From assembly GCA_016703425.1 (NCBI GenBank), contig JADJCA010000030.1, positions 186,001 through 250,000 of the forward strand: DNA of 64,000 nucleotides, read 5' to 3'. Source of the stretch: Myxococcales bacterium. GTDB lineage: Bacteria; Myxococcota_A; Polyangia; Polyangiales; Polyangiaceae. The position numbers were made by a program, and so were the translations under genes. Below, one piece after another: positions 17,596 through 26,198 of the stretch; the stretch's first letter is position 1; each line of letters opens with the position of its first letter. The notes beneath the pieces were generated by a model that worked only from the letters and a program-made list of their open reading frames with translations, had not been told where the DNA came from and made no database searches.

Positions 17596-19487
17596 GTCGC
17601 GCAGACGAGCTTGGGCCGCGGTTCGTTCGCGCGATTCCGCTCCTGGTAGCGACGCTCGCGCTGGCCATGGCGTCGCCGGTGCCGCTGGCCGCGCCGCTCC
17701 TTGGTCTCGCGCTCCTCTTGGCGGTCGTGCTCGGGCCCCGACTGCCGCTCGACCGACCGACGCAGCGGCTCGCGTCGCTGGTGCTTGTGGTGCTCGTCAT
17801 TGCCGCCGTGCGCGCGTTGGGCCTCGCCGCGCGCAGCGATACCCATTTGGGGGCGTTCGCCTTTGGCCTCGCGGTCGCACCGCTGGCCATCGCGGCGTTT
17901 CGCGTCATCGTCGCCGACGTCGAGTGGGGGCACGCGCCCAACGCGCTCTTGGCCTTCGTCAGCGTGATGGCCTGCGGTGGCGCTCGGGTAGGAAAGCCTT
18001 ACGGCGTCATCGTCGCCGCGGCGCTGGCGAGCGTCGTGGCGTCGCTCCGCGTGGGGGACTTGCATCGCGCGAAGGGGCGCGAGGTGCCGCGCACGGCGGC
18101 GCCCGTCGCGGCGATCATCGTGGGCCTCGCGTGCGCGCTCGCGGTGTCGCTCGCTCTCGTGCTTCGGCCTATCGCCAATTTCGTCGAGAAGCGCATCGAA
18201 CGCGCCTTCCTCGACTCGATGGCCGCGCGCGCGACGTTCTCCGACACGATGCGCCTGCAGCGCGAGATGACGGCGAAGGAGACGCGGCTGCTCCGCTCGA
18301 GCCGCATCGTGCTCCGCTTGCGCGGGCCCAGGGTCGAGCGGCTCCGCGGCGTCGTCTTCGATCGCTACGAGGGGTCGCGCTGGGTGCGCCAAGCGGCGGG
18401 GGCGCCCAAGGCCCTCGCGGTTCGGCGGCTCCTCGAGGGCGCCGACGTGCTCTTCGTGAAGGAGGTCGGTGAGGCGACCGATCGCCTGTTCTTGCCCCTG
18501 TCGATGAGCGAGCTGGCCGTCGCGAGCGGAACGCCGAGCGCCGACGCTCACGGCGTCGTGCGCATCAACCGGGAGAGCTCCGACGCAAGCTATTGGGTGC
18601 GCACCGACGGGACGAGCGCGCGAAAGATCGCCGAGCTTGCGCCTTTCGGCCCCGAGGACCGCGAACTGTCGGCCGAGCTGGCCCCGCCGCTCAACGCGCT
18701 CGCGAGCCAGTGGGCACAGGCCGCCGGCGCGAAGGCGCCCCACGAGGCGCTCCTCGCTATCGAGCAGCGCCTCCAACAGGACTTCGACTACTCACTGGAG
18801 AGCGCGCGCAAGACGCACCTCGATCCGGTGCTCGACTTCTTGTTCATGCACCGGGTTGGCCACTGCGAATATTTCGCGAGCGCCATGGCGCTCATGGCTC
18901 GGTCCATCGGCGTGCCGGCGCGCGTCGTCGCCGGTTATCGCGTCTCGGAGCACAACCCGTACCTCGGGCACTACGTCGTGCGTGATCGCAACGCCCACTC
19001 TTGGGTCGAGGCGTGGCTCCCGGGGCGCGGCTGGGTGACCTTCGACCCCACGCCCGTGAGCGGCACGTTCCAGCGCGAGCAAGAGCAAGAGGGCGCGACC
19101 GCCGTGGCGGAGATGTTCTCCGCCGGAGCGGGCCTCGTGGAAGACTGGCTCGCCGAGCGCACCATCGCGCAGCTCTCCGTCTCGGCGGTCCTCGGACTCC
19201 TAGTCTTCGCGCTGGTTCGCGCCCTCGGACGGAAGGCCCCGCCGCCGGTCGAGGGGCCGTCGCCGGCGCTCGCGTTCTCCGCCCCCATGCCGGCCTTCGC
19301 GACGTTCCTCGAAGACTTGGCGGCGGCCGGTCTCGTCAAGGGTGATACGGAGCCGCTCGAGGCCTTCGCAGCGCGGCTGCCCGAGGAGCTCGGCGCGCTC
19401 TTGCTCCGCTACGTCGACGTTCGCTACGGCGAGAAGGCCGACGCGGCGCTGCCGGAGGCGCTCGCGGCGGCGCGCCCACGGCGCTGA
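17592..19487 (+). CDS. TgpA-like membrane transglutaminase
   Basis: A 631-residue membrane protein with an N-terminal block of hydrophobic segments (about residues 10-200), a middle domain, a transglutaminase-like domain and a C-terminal transmembrane helix. The catalytic triad is visible: Cys in RVGHCEYFASAMALMARSIG, His in RDRNAHSWVEAW, Asp in VTFDPTPVSG. After a hydrophobic helix (SVSAVLGLLVFALVRALG) a short cytoplasmic tail resembles the DUF4129 end found in TgpA-like proteins. The GTG start at 17592 overlaps the DUF58 stop by 4 bases. It is the last gene of the MoxR-DUF58-TGase operon. It probably acts on periplasmic protein or peptide amide groups; the substrate cannot be read from sequence. 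Confidence 0.87.
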   Translation: MSRADELGPRFVRAIPLLVATLALAMASPVPLAAPLLGLALLLAVVLGPRLPLDRPTQRLASLVLVVLVIAAVRALGLAARSDTHLGAFAFGLAVAPLAIAAFRVIVADVEWGHAPNALLAFVSVMACGGARVGKPYGVIVAAALASVVASLRVGDLHRAKGREVPRTAAPVAAIIVGLACALAVSLALVLRPIANFVEKRIERAFLDSMAARATFSDTMRLQREMTAKETRLLRSSRIVLRLRGPRVERLRGVVFDRYEGSRWVRQAAGAPKALAVRRLLEGADVLFVKEVGEATDRLFLPLSMSELAVASGTPSADAHGVVRINRESSDASYWVRTDGTSARKIAELAPFGPEDRELSAELAPPLNALASQWAQAAGAKAPHEALLAIEQRLQQDFDYSLESARKTHLDPVLDFLFMHRVGHCEYFASAMALMARSIGVPARVVAGYRVSEHNPYLGHYVVRDRNAHSWVEAWLPGRGWVTFDPTPVSGTFQREQEQEGATAVAEMFSAGAGLVEDWLAERTIAQLSVSAVLGLLVFALVRALGRKAPPPVEGPSPALAFSAPMPAFATFLEDLAAAGLVKGDTEPLEAFAARLPEELGALLLRYVDVRYGEKADAALPEALAAARPRR

Positions 19488-19593
19488 GTCCCTCGCGACC
19501 CTCGTTCGGGGCCCACGTTCGCGGAAGAATCGCGGCCCGTCGCGAGGCGTCGAAACATGGACGCGTTGCCCATCGAGGCGGTACCAGTGAGCC

Positions 19594-20496
19594 ATGAACC
19601 GTTCGCTCCTGGTGGTCGATGATTTTGCGAAAGAAGCGCGAGCGCTCCGCTCGGTCTTCGACGAGCGCTACAAGGACCCCCGCTCGGCGCGCGGCGATCG
19701 GTTCGTTTGGGACTACTGGCACGTGCCGGACCAATACACGCTGCTGAGAACGCCCGCGTGGGAGTACTTCCCGAAGAAGCTCTACGAGTCGTTTCACCGC
19801 AACCTGGTCCAGTGGGGGAGGCGCACGCTCGGGTGCCACGACGTCTCGCCGCCTTGGCTCAGCCTCTACGTGGAAGGGTGCCGGCAGGAGCTTCATGGGG
19901 ACTTGCCGCACGGCCCCTTTGCCTTCGTCTTCTCGCTGACGCCCTGGCAGAAGCGCGCCTTCAAGGGCGGCGAGACGCTGATGCTCAACGAGGGACTCCT
20001 CGACTACTGGGACGACTTCGCGTCCACGCGCTCCGTCGAGTCGCCCGATCTGATCACGCTGGTGCCGCCGCGCTTCAATCGCCTCGTCGCCTTCGACCCC
20101 CGCATCCCGCACGGCGTCCGCCGCGTCGAGGGCACCCACGACCCGCGCGAAGGGCGCTTGGTCATTCACGGTTGGTTCGTACAGCCGAGGCCGTTCATTG
20201 AGGGACCGCTTCCCGTGGAGGAGCTCGCCGACCGCATCGCTGAGCTCCCGGCGGCCATCTCCGAGATCGCAGAGGAACTCCCCATCGCCGGCGCGTTGTG
20301 TCTCGGCTTCACGGTCACCGCCGCCGGGAAGGTGACCACGCTCAGCATTTTGTCCGACACGACGCGCGTGCCGTCGCCCTACGAGAAGATGCGCGACCAG
20401 CTCATCCTCGCCGTCGCGCGGACCGTCGCGTCGTTCCGCTTTTCGAAGCGGAAGGGCCGCTCGAAGGTGACCTTGCCCATCGTCTTCGAGCGATGA
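19594..20496 (+). CDS. 2OG-Fe(II) oxygenase-like protein with TonB/AgmX-like C-terminal domain
   Basis: A 300-residue protein with two parts. Residues about 1-200 match the 2-oxoglutarate/Fe(II) dioxygenase pattern: iron ligands H101 and D103 in LHGDLPHGPFAF, distal H173 in DPRIPHGVRRVEG, and the 2-oxoglutarate-binding R188 in REGRLVIHGWF. Residues about 225-300 resemble the C-terminal domain of TonB/AgmX/PglI-type proteins (LGFTVTAAGKVTTLSILS ... VASFRFSKRKG ... VTLPIVF). No signal peptide is seen, which is unexpected because such C-terminal domains are normally in the envelope. The product begins MNRSLLVVDDFAKEA. It sits alone, 106 bases after the transglutaminase and converging on the HAD gene 10 bases away. 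Substrate unknown. Confidence 0.65.
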   Translation: MNRSLLVVDDFAKEARALRSVFDERYKDPRSARGDRFVWDYWHVPDQYTLLRTPAWEYFPKKLYESFHRNLVQWGRRTLGCHDVSPPWLSLYVEGCRQELHGDLPHGPFAFVFSLTPWQKRAFKGGETLMLNEGLLDYWDDFASTRSVESPDLITLVPPRFNRLVAFDPRIPHGVRRVEGTHDPREGRLVIHGWFVQPRPFIEGPLPVEELADRIAELPAAISEIAEELPIAGALCLGFTVTAAGKVTTLSILSDTTRVPSPYEKMRDQLILAVARTVASFRFSKRKGRSKVTLPIVFER

Positions 20497-20506
20497 CGCT
20501 GGCGAC

Positions 20507-21166
20507 CTAAGCGAGCGAGGAGAGTTTGCCCCAGACCTCGTCGTTTAGCTCGGTGAGGCTCGAGAGCACGACGTCGGCGACGGCGAAGCGCGCGTCGGCC
20601 TTGGCCGGGACGGCGACGCAGCGCATCGACGCGGCCTTCGCGGCGATGACGCCGCGAAGCGAGTCTTCGATGGCGATGCAACGTGCGGGGGCGACGCCGA
20701 GGCGCGCCGCAGCGCTCAGGTACACCGCCGGATGCGGCTTGCCGAAGGGCTCGTCTTCCGCCGAGTGCACGGCTTCGAACGCGCCTTCGAGGCCCAGTCG
20801 CATGAGGACGACGTCGATGAGCGAGCGCGGCGAAGACGAGGCGAGGCCGACCTTCAGGCCCCGGGCCCCTGCGCGGTCAACGGCGGCCTTGGCGCCCGGC
20901 AACGCCTTGCCCTCGCGCGCGATCAACTCTCGCATGCGCGCGAGCGTGGCCTGGCCGACGGCGTGACGGTCCACGTCCTGGCGCTCACCGACGACGAGGT
21001 TCACGACGTCGTCGATGCGGAGGCCGAGCGTCGCTTCGCTCTGTTCGGGTGTGAGGACGATGCCGAAGGCCGCGAAGGTCTCGACCTCGGCGACGCGCCA
21101 CAGCGGCTCTGAGTCGACGAGCACGCCGTCCATGTCGAAGATGACGGCCGAGGCCCGAGGTGCCAT
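20507..21166 (-). CDS. HAD-superfamily sugar-phosphate phosphatase, HxpB/YniC-like
   Basis: A 219-residue haloacid dehalogenase family hydrolase. Motif I is FDMDGVLVDSEPLWR, motif II lies in LASSSPRSL, the motif III lysine is in FGKPHPAVYL, and motif IV is IEDSLRGVIAAKAASM. The pattern TLGLRIDDVV and the C-terminal ADVVLSSLTELND are those of E. coli YniC/HxpB, a 2-deoxyglucose-6-phosphate/hexitol phosphatase. That suggests dephosphorylation of small sugar phosphates, possibly as house-cleaning. I start at ATG 21166 (MAPRASAVIFDMDG); the frame extends to 21193 but would add only a short run ahead. It is divergent from slyX, whose start is 18 bases away, so the promoters of the two must overlap. 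Confidence 0.85.
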   Translation of the reverse strand: MAPRASAVIFDMDGVLVDSEPLWRVAEVETFAAFGIVLTPEQSEATLGLRIDDVVNLVVGERQDVDRHAVGQATLARMRELIAREGKALPGAKAAVDRAGARGLKVGLASSSPRSLIDVVLMRLGLEGAFEAVHSAEDEPFGKPHPAVYLSAAARLGVAPARCIAIEDSLRGVIAAKAASMRCVAVPAKADARFAVADVVLSSLTELNDEVWGKLSSLA

Positions 21167-21183
21167 GCTCCGGCAAGATACAC

Positions 21184-21384
21184 ATGGAATCACGCCTCGT
21201 GGAGCTCGAGCTCCGGTACATGGAAATGAAGCGGACCGTGGAGCACCTCTCGGAGATGGTGCACTCGCACGAACGGTCGATCTTGCAGCTCACGGCTCAG
21301 CTCGCCTCGGCCACCAAGAGGCTCCGCGACCTCGGTGAGCAGACGGGGACACCCATCGGCGACGAGCCGCCGCCGCACTATTAA
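21184..21384 (+). CDS. slyX: SlyX family protein
   Basis: A 66-residue coiled-coil protein beginning MESRLVELELRYMEMKRTVE. The heptad pattern runs through most of it (EHLSEMVHSHERSILQLTAQ), and the chain ends in PPPHY, the hallmark C-terminus of SlyX. SlyX proteins are small, probably oligomeric, and of unclear function. The start at 21184 gives the standard length; an in-frame ATG at 21160 would add eight residues and overlap the divergent HAD gene. It stands alone, with 127 bases to the next gene. Confidence 0.88.
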   Translation: MESRLVELELRYMEMKRTVEHLSEMVHSHERSILQLTAQLASATKRLRDLGEQTGTPIGDEPPPHY

Positions 21385-21511
21385 CAGCGCTCCGTGAGCG
21401 CGCTGTATCCGTCGCGCGACAGCCGCGACGACACCGACCGCGGCTCGCGCTGCAAGCTCGGTTTGACGGGCCGATGAGGCGCGAGTACGCCGGCCTCTCG
21501 GGAAGGACGCG

Positions 21512-22705
21512 ATGGCCAAGTACACGCCGTTTCACCCACGCACGGGCCCGCTCATGGCCGAGAGCCAAGCGTGGCGCCGTTGGGCCGGGAATTTCGTCGC
21601 GAGCGCCTACGACGTGAGCCACGACCGCGAATACGCGGCGCTGCGCAACGCCGCCGGGCTCATCGACGTGTCGCCGCTCTGGAAGTACCGCATCGAGGGA
21701 CCCGACGCGGCGCGCCTCTTGGACCGCGTGGTGACGCGCGACGTAAGAAAGTGCCAGGTCGGGCAGGTGCTCTACACGCCCTGGTGCGACAGCGCCGGAA
21801 AGGTCATCGACGACGGCACCGTCTCGCGCCTCGGCGAGAGCACCTTCCGTATGACGGCCGCTGACCCGTCGCTTCGTTGGCTAACGCTCAACGCCGTCGG
21901 CATGAACGTCACGATCGACGACGTTTCACTGGAGACGGCGGCCCTCGCGCTCCAAGGGCCGAGGGCGCGCGACATCCTCGGCGAGGCCACCAGCGGTGCC
22001 GTCACGGACCTCAAGTACTTTCGCGTCGTCGACGCCACCCTCGGCGGCGTGCGCGTCCAGGTCTCGCGCACCGGGTACACCGGCGACCTCGGCTACGAGC
22101 TGTGGATCCCCGAAGGCGGCGCCGTCGCCGTCTGGGACGCGCTCACCGACGCCGGCGCCAACTACGGCCTCACGCCGGCTGGCATCTGGGCCCTCGATGT
22201 CGCGCGCATCGAGGCGGGCCTCATCATGCTCGACGTCGACTACGTGTCGTCGCACCGTGCCATCTCGCCTTCGCAGCTCTCGTCGCCCTTTGAGTTGTCA
22301 CTCGGCTGGGCCGTATCGGCCGGCAAAGGCGAGTTCGTCGGGCAACGCGCGCTCGAAGCGGAGCGCGCGAAGGGCTCGCCGTGGCAGCTCGTTGGCATCG
22401 ACGTCGACTGGGTGTCGCTCGAGGCGCTCTACCTCGAAGCGGGCGTGCCGCCGCGGCTTCCGAGCGTGGCGTTCCGCTCGAGCGTGCCGCTTTACGGCCC
22501 CGAGGGCCGCCAGGTTGGTTACGCGAGCAGCGGCTGCTGGTCGCCGCTGCTCAAGAAGTTCATCGCCCTCGCGCACGTCGAGGCGGCCTTCGCCAAGGCC
22601 GGCACCTCGCTCATGATCGAAGTCACCGTTGAGCATCAGCGCAAGAAGGCGAAGGCTGTCGTGGCCGCGCTTCCGTTTTTCAATCCCGAGCGGAAGAGGA
22701 GCTGA
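21512..22705 (+). CDS. GcvT-like aminomethyltransferase family protein
   Basis: A 397-residue tetrahydrofolate-dependent GcvT-family protein. Visible features are the N-terminal YDVSHDREYAALRNAAGLID, the folate-domain motif SRTGYTGDLGYELWIPEGG (about residue 187) and the C-terminal barrel-like domain (EGRQVGYASSGCWSPLLKKF). These fit aminomethyltransferase or dimethylglycine/sarcosine-type demethylation folds, in which one-carbon units pass to tetrahydrofolate. It is not the classical glycine cleavage T protein by context: no gcvH or gcvP is nearby. Instead two PYROXD2-like FAD oxidoreductases follow within 2 bases each. The likely reaction is flavin-dependent oxidation of an N-methyl compound with transfer of the one-carbon unit, but the substrate cannot be inferred. 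Confidence 0.82.
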   Translation: MAKYTPFHPRTGPLMAESQAWRRWAGNFVASAYDVSHDREYAALRNAAGLIDVSPLWKYRIEGPDAARLLDRVVTRDVRKCQVGQVLYTPWCDSAGKVIDDGTVSRLGESTFRMTAADPSLRWLTLNAVGMNVTIDDVSLETAALALQGPRARDILGEATSGAVTDLKYFRVVDATLGGVRVQVSRTGYTGDLGYELWIPEGGAVAVWDALTDAGANYGLTPAGIWALDVARIEAGLIMLDVDYVSSHRAISPSQLSSPFELSLGWAVSAGKGEFVGQRALEAERAKGSPWQLVGIDVDWVSLEALYLEAGVPPRLPSVAFRSSVPLYGPEGRQVGYASSGCWSPLLKKFIALAHVEAAFAKAGTSLMIEVTVEHQRKKAKAVVAALPFFNPERKRS

Positions 22706-22707
22706 AC

Positions 22708-24288
22708 ATGGCGAAGAGTTACGACGTCGTCGTCATCGGCGGGGGTCACAACGGCCTCGTGGCCGCCAGCTACCTCGCCAAGGCCGGGCGCTCCGTTCTC
22801 GTGCTCGAACAACGCGAGCGAGTTGGGGGCGCCGCCGTGACGGAGGAGATCTTTCCCGGCTTCAAGTTCACCGTCTTCTCGTACGTCGTGAGCCTTCTCA
22901 GACCGGAGATCATTCGCGACCTCGACCTGCCGCGTCACGGCCTGCACATCCTGCCGCTCGAGAGCACGGTGACGCCTCTCCCCAACGGCGACTACCTCGC
23001 CGGCTGGGCCGACGCCGACGCCACCAAGCGCGAGATCTATCGCCACTCGAAGCGCGACGCGGAGGCGGTCGATGAGTTTGGCCACCTCATGCACCACATG
23101 GCCATGGCCGTTCGGCCAATCCTCGGGATGCTGCCGCCCGATCCGACGTCGCTCCGCCCCACCGAGCTTCGCTCGATGGCTCGCTTTGGGGGCCATTTTC
23201 AGGGCCTCAGCCAGGAGAACTTTCATGCGCTCTACAAGCTCATGACGATGAGCGCGGCCGACTTCCTGGACGAGTGGTTCGAGTGCGAGCCGCTCAAGGC
23301 CACCAAGTCGGCGAGCGGCATCATCGGCACGTTCTTGGGGCCGCGGTCGCCGGGGACGGCGTACGTGCTTCTCCACCACTACATGGGTGAGATCGACGGC
23401 GCCTTCCGCGCCTGGGGTTTTGCCAAAGGCGGGACCGGTGCCATCAGCGAGGCCATCGCCGGCGCGGCGCGGGCTTTCGGCGCCGAGATCCGCACCGAAG
23501 CGAAGGTTCACAAGGTCCTCGTCAAGGGAGGCCGGGCGACCGGCGTGGTGCTCGAGGGCGGCGAAGAGATCGTCGCGAAGAGCGTCGTCTCGGGCCTCGA
23601 CCCGTCGCAGACGTTTCTTCGTCTCGTCGACGCGAAAGAGCTGCCCGACGACCTCGTTTCGACGATTCGGCGCTTCCGTTACCGGGGCTCGTCGGGGAAG
23701 GTCAACCTCGCGCTCTCGGAGCTGCCGCGCTTCACGTGCCTGCCCAACGACGCTCGCCTTCATCGCGGCGCCGTCTCCATCAGCCCGAGCGTGGACTACC
23801 TCGAGCGCGCCTACGACGACGCCAAGTACGGGCAGTTCTCCAAGAAGCCGTACATGGACGTGATTTTTCCGTCGGTCCTCGACCCAGGCATGGCGCCGCC
23901 CGGCAAACACGTCATGAGCGCCTTCGTTCAATATTGCCCTTACCACCTCGAGGGCGGCTGGAACGCCCAGCAGCGCGAGGCCTTCGGTGACGCCGTCATC
24001 GACACGCTCGCCGAATACGCGCCGAACTTGAAGAGCGCCATCCTGCACCGGCAGGTCATCACGCCGAAGGACATCGAAGACACCATCGGCCTGACCGAGG
24101 GCAACATCTTCCAGGGCGAGCTGGCGCTGAGTCAGCTCTTCTTCCTAAGGCCGCTGCCTGAGTGGGCGAAGTACCGGACACCGATCCGCGGCTATTACCA
24201 GTGCGGCGCGGGGACGCACCCTGGCGGCGGCATCATGGGCGCGTCGGGGCGCTTGGCGGCCGTCGAGATGCTCAAGGACGGGGTGTGA
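22708..24288 (+). CDS. FAD-dependent oxidoreductase, PYROXD2/phytoene-desaturase-like (copy 1)
   Basis: A 526-residue flavoprotein. The N-terminal dinucleotide-binding motif is complete (VVIGGGHNGLVAASYLA, GxGxxG) followed by VLVLEQRERVGGAAVTEE, and the C-terminal FAD motif is YQCGAGTHPGGGIMGASG. The middle part (FLGPRSPGTAYVLLHHYMGE, AFRAWGFAKGGTGAISEAIA) matches the PYROXD2 branch of phytoene-dehydrogenase-like oxidoreductases. It is unlikely to make carotenoids, since no phytoene synthase or isoprenoid gene is near. It begins 2 bases after the GcvT-like gene and is followed, again after 2 bases, by a paralogue; the three genes form one operon. Substrate unknown; an N-methyl or amine substrate is an inference from the GcvT-like neighbour. 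Confidence 0.85.
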   Translation: MAKSYDVVVIGGGHNGLVAASYLAKAGRSVLVLEQRERVGGAAVTEEIFPGFKFTVFSYVVSLLRPEIIRDLDLPRHGLHILPLESTVTPLPNGDYLAGWADADATKREIYRHSKRDAEAVDEFGHLMHHMAMAVRPILGMLPPDPTSLRPTELRSMARFGGHFQGLSQENFHALYKLMTMSAADFLDEWFECEPLKATKSASGIIGTFLGPRSPGTAYVLLHHYMGEIDGAFRAWGFAKGGTGAISEAIAGAARAFGAEIRTEAKVHKVLVKGGRATGVVLEGGEEIVAKSVVSGLDPSQTFLRLVDAKELPDDLVSTIRRFRYRGSSGKVNLALSELPRFTCLPNDARLHRGAVSISPSVDYLERAYDDAKYGQFSKKPYMDVIFPSVLDPGMAPPGKHVMSAFVQYCPYHLEGGWNAQQREAFGDAVIDTLAEYAPNLKSAILHRQVITPKDIEDTIGLTEGNIFQGELALSQLFFLRPLPEWAKYRTPIRGYYQCGAGTHPGGGIMGASGRLAAVEMLKDGV

Positions 24289-24290
24289 TC

Positions 24291-25898
24291 ATGACGCAGG
24301 CATCCGCTGGCCTTCCGGAGAAACAAGAGTACGACGCGGTGGTCCTCGGCTCGGGGCCCAGCGAGCTTACCTGCGCGCTCCTCTTGGCGCGGCGCGGGCG
24401 CTCGGTGCTCGTCGTGGAGCGAGGTCGCGCGCTAGGCGGACCGGCGGCCCTTCGCGAGTTCGCGCCGGGTTTTCGAGCCGCGCTCGCGCCGGCGGAGGCG
24501 GGGCACGTCTCGCGTCGCCTCGTCACGAGCCTCGGGCTCGGGGAGCACGGGTTTTCTCCGGAAGCGCGCCATTGGCCGCTCGTTGGTGTGGGCGAGGGCT
24601 CGCCGCCGCTCGTGCTGTCGGGGGACCTCGCGGCGTCGCAGGGCAGCATCGCCGCGGTCTCCAAGCGAGACGCCGAGCAATGGGTCTCGTTCGCCACGCA
24701 GATGGAGCGCCTGGCCGCTTTCATGGAGGCGCTGGCCACGCGAGACGCCGTCGTCCTGACCAACGGCCAGGATGGCCTGGGCGCGCGTGACCTGCTCTCG
24801 CTCGCGGGGCACGGCCTGCGCCTCCGCAGCCTCGGCAAGGCCGACATGATCGAGATGCTCCGCGTCTTGCCCATGGCCGTCGCCGACGTGCTCGAAGATC
24901 GCTTCGAGTCGGAGCGCCTGAAGGCCATGTTGGCGGTGACGGCGCTCGCCAACCTGTTTCAGGGGCCTCGCTCCGGTGGAACCGGGGCCACGCTGCTCCA
25001 CCACCACATGGGGCAGGCGAGGGGGGCCTTCGGAAATCGTCGCTTCCCCACGGGTGAGCGTGACCACCTCGTGGCGGCGCTCCTCGCCGCCTGCAAGAAG
25101 GCGGGCGTGGAGTCGGTCCTCGGGCGAAAGCCTAAGGTCGCGGTCGAGAGCGGTCGCGCCGTCGCCGTCGACCTTGGCGGGCATTCGGTGAAGGCGCGCG
25201 CCGTCATCTCGGGCGCCGATCCGAAGCGCGCGTTCCTCGAGGACCTGGACCCGTGGCACCTGGCGCCGGAGTTCGTGCGCGCCGTCACCCACGTGAAGCT
25301 TCGAGGCGTTCGCGCCGTCTTGCTCTTGGGGCTTGACGACGAGAGCGCCCTCGCGACGCTCGCACCGGAGTGCCGCAAGGGAACGATGGTCTCGGCCGCT
25401 TCGATCAACGAAGTGGAGCGCGCCTACGATCACGCCAAACACGGCGACTTCTCCAAGGCGCCTGTCCTCGAGGTCACGGTGCCCTCGTTGCACGACGCGT
25501 CGCTCGCTGCGAGCGGCAAACACGTGATGCATGTGGCGGCGCAATTCGCGCCGTTTTCTCTTCGTGCGCGTGAGGGGGGCTGGACCGATGAGACGAAGGG
25601 CGAGCTGAAGATCGCCATCTTGCGCCGGCTCGAAGCGATGTTTCCCGGCCTTGGCGCCGGCATCACGGCGTCGCGCCTCTACACGCCACCGGATCTCGAA
25701 GCCGAGCTGGGGCTCACCGAGGGGCACCTCTACGGTGGCGAGATGACCCTCGACCAGCTCTTCTTCATGCGACCCGTCGCGGGCGCCGCGCACCACGAGA
25801 CGCCCATCGCCGGTTATTACCTTACGGGTGACGCGACACATCCGGGGGGCGGCGTGCCTTGTCGCGCCGGCCAGCTCGCGGCCGACCGCGTGCCGTGA
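24291..25898 (+). CDS. FAD-dependent oxidoreductase, PYROXD2-like (copy 2, altered FAD loop)
   Basis: A 535-residue paralogue of the preceding gene from ATG 24291 (MTQASAGLPEKQEYDAVVLG). The nucleotide-binding loop reads GSGPSE where GxGxxG is expected, so the third glycine is a glutamate, while the C-terminal FAD motif is kept (YYLTGDATHPGGGVPCRAGQ). The middle segments LFQGPRSGGTGATLLHHHMG and LYTPPDLEAELGLTEGHLYG align with copy 1. Reduced N-terminal conservation suggests it may bind FAD differently or serve as the non-catalytic partner of copy 1 in a heteromer. It ends at 25898 and is followed by 300 non-coding bases. Confidence 0.8.
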   Translation: MTQASAGLPEKQEYDAVVLGSGPSELTCALLLARRGRSVLVVERGRALGGPAALREFAPGFRAALAPAEAGHVSRRLVTSLGLGEHGFSPEARHWPLVGVGEGSPPLVLSGDLAASQGSIAAVSKRDAEQWVSFATQMERLAAFMEALATRDAVVLTNGQDGLGARDLLSLAGHGLRLRSLGKADMIEMLRVLPMAVADVLEDRFESERLKAMLAVTALANLFQGPRSGGTGATLLHHHMGQARGAFGNRRFPTGERDHLVAALLAACKKAGVESVLGRKPKVAVESGRAVAVDLGGHSVKARAVISGADPKRAFLEDLDPWHLAPEFVRAVTHVKLRGVRAVLLLGLDDESALATLAPECRKGTMVSAASINEVERAYDHAKHGDFSKAPVLEVTVPSLHDASLAASGKHVMHVAAQFAPFSLRAREGGWTDETKGELKIAILRRLEAMFPGLGAGITASRLYTPPDLEAELGLTEGHLYGGEMTLDQLFFMRPVAGAAHHETPIAGYYLTGDATHPGGGVPCRAGQLAADRVP

Positions 25899-26105
25899 AT
25901 CGCCAACCGCTCCATTCCTTGTGCAAACTGCACTCTTACCGTGCGGCGCGCCGGAGGTCCGTGCATGTGGGCTCCGCGCGCCGGACGTCGGCTGATCCGC
26001 CTTTGGGGCGCACCGGCTCCATGGCCGCGCTGCGGAGGCTGCTTCCGCGACACGGGCGCCAGGGGTTCCTTGCCCGATCCGCTCTCGTTTCGCGGTAGCC
26101 TCGCC

Positions 26106-26121
26106 GGGCACGGGCATTGCG
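26106..26121 (+). promoter_or_regulatory. sigma-54 promoter candidate for the lipoprotein at 26199
   Basis: The sequence GGGCACGGGCATTGCG matches the sigma-54 consensus TGGCACGrNNNTTGCW at 14 of 16 positions, with the essential GG and GC elements correctly spaced. The predicted transcription start is near 26132, about 67 bases before the ATG. This lies in the 300-base gap 25899-26198, in which I see no gene and no other signal apart from an AAGGAAGGAAG Shine-Dalgarno stretch just ahead of the ATG. The converging gene encodes a sigma-54-dependent regulator. Confidence 0.55.
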
Positions 26122-26198
26122 ACCAGGCGAACCCGACAGGCCGCCGGGCCCGGTTGATGTAAGCGATTGTCGTCTATCCGAAAGGAAGGAAGCTCCAC

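Noticed and set aside
24432..26198. A 588-codon minus-strand open frame across the second flavoprotein gene
   Set aside because: No recognisable domain and composition of a shadow frame; the plus-strand gene has clear FAD motifs and operon spacing.
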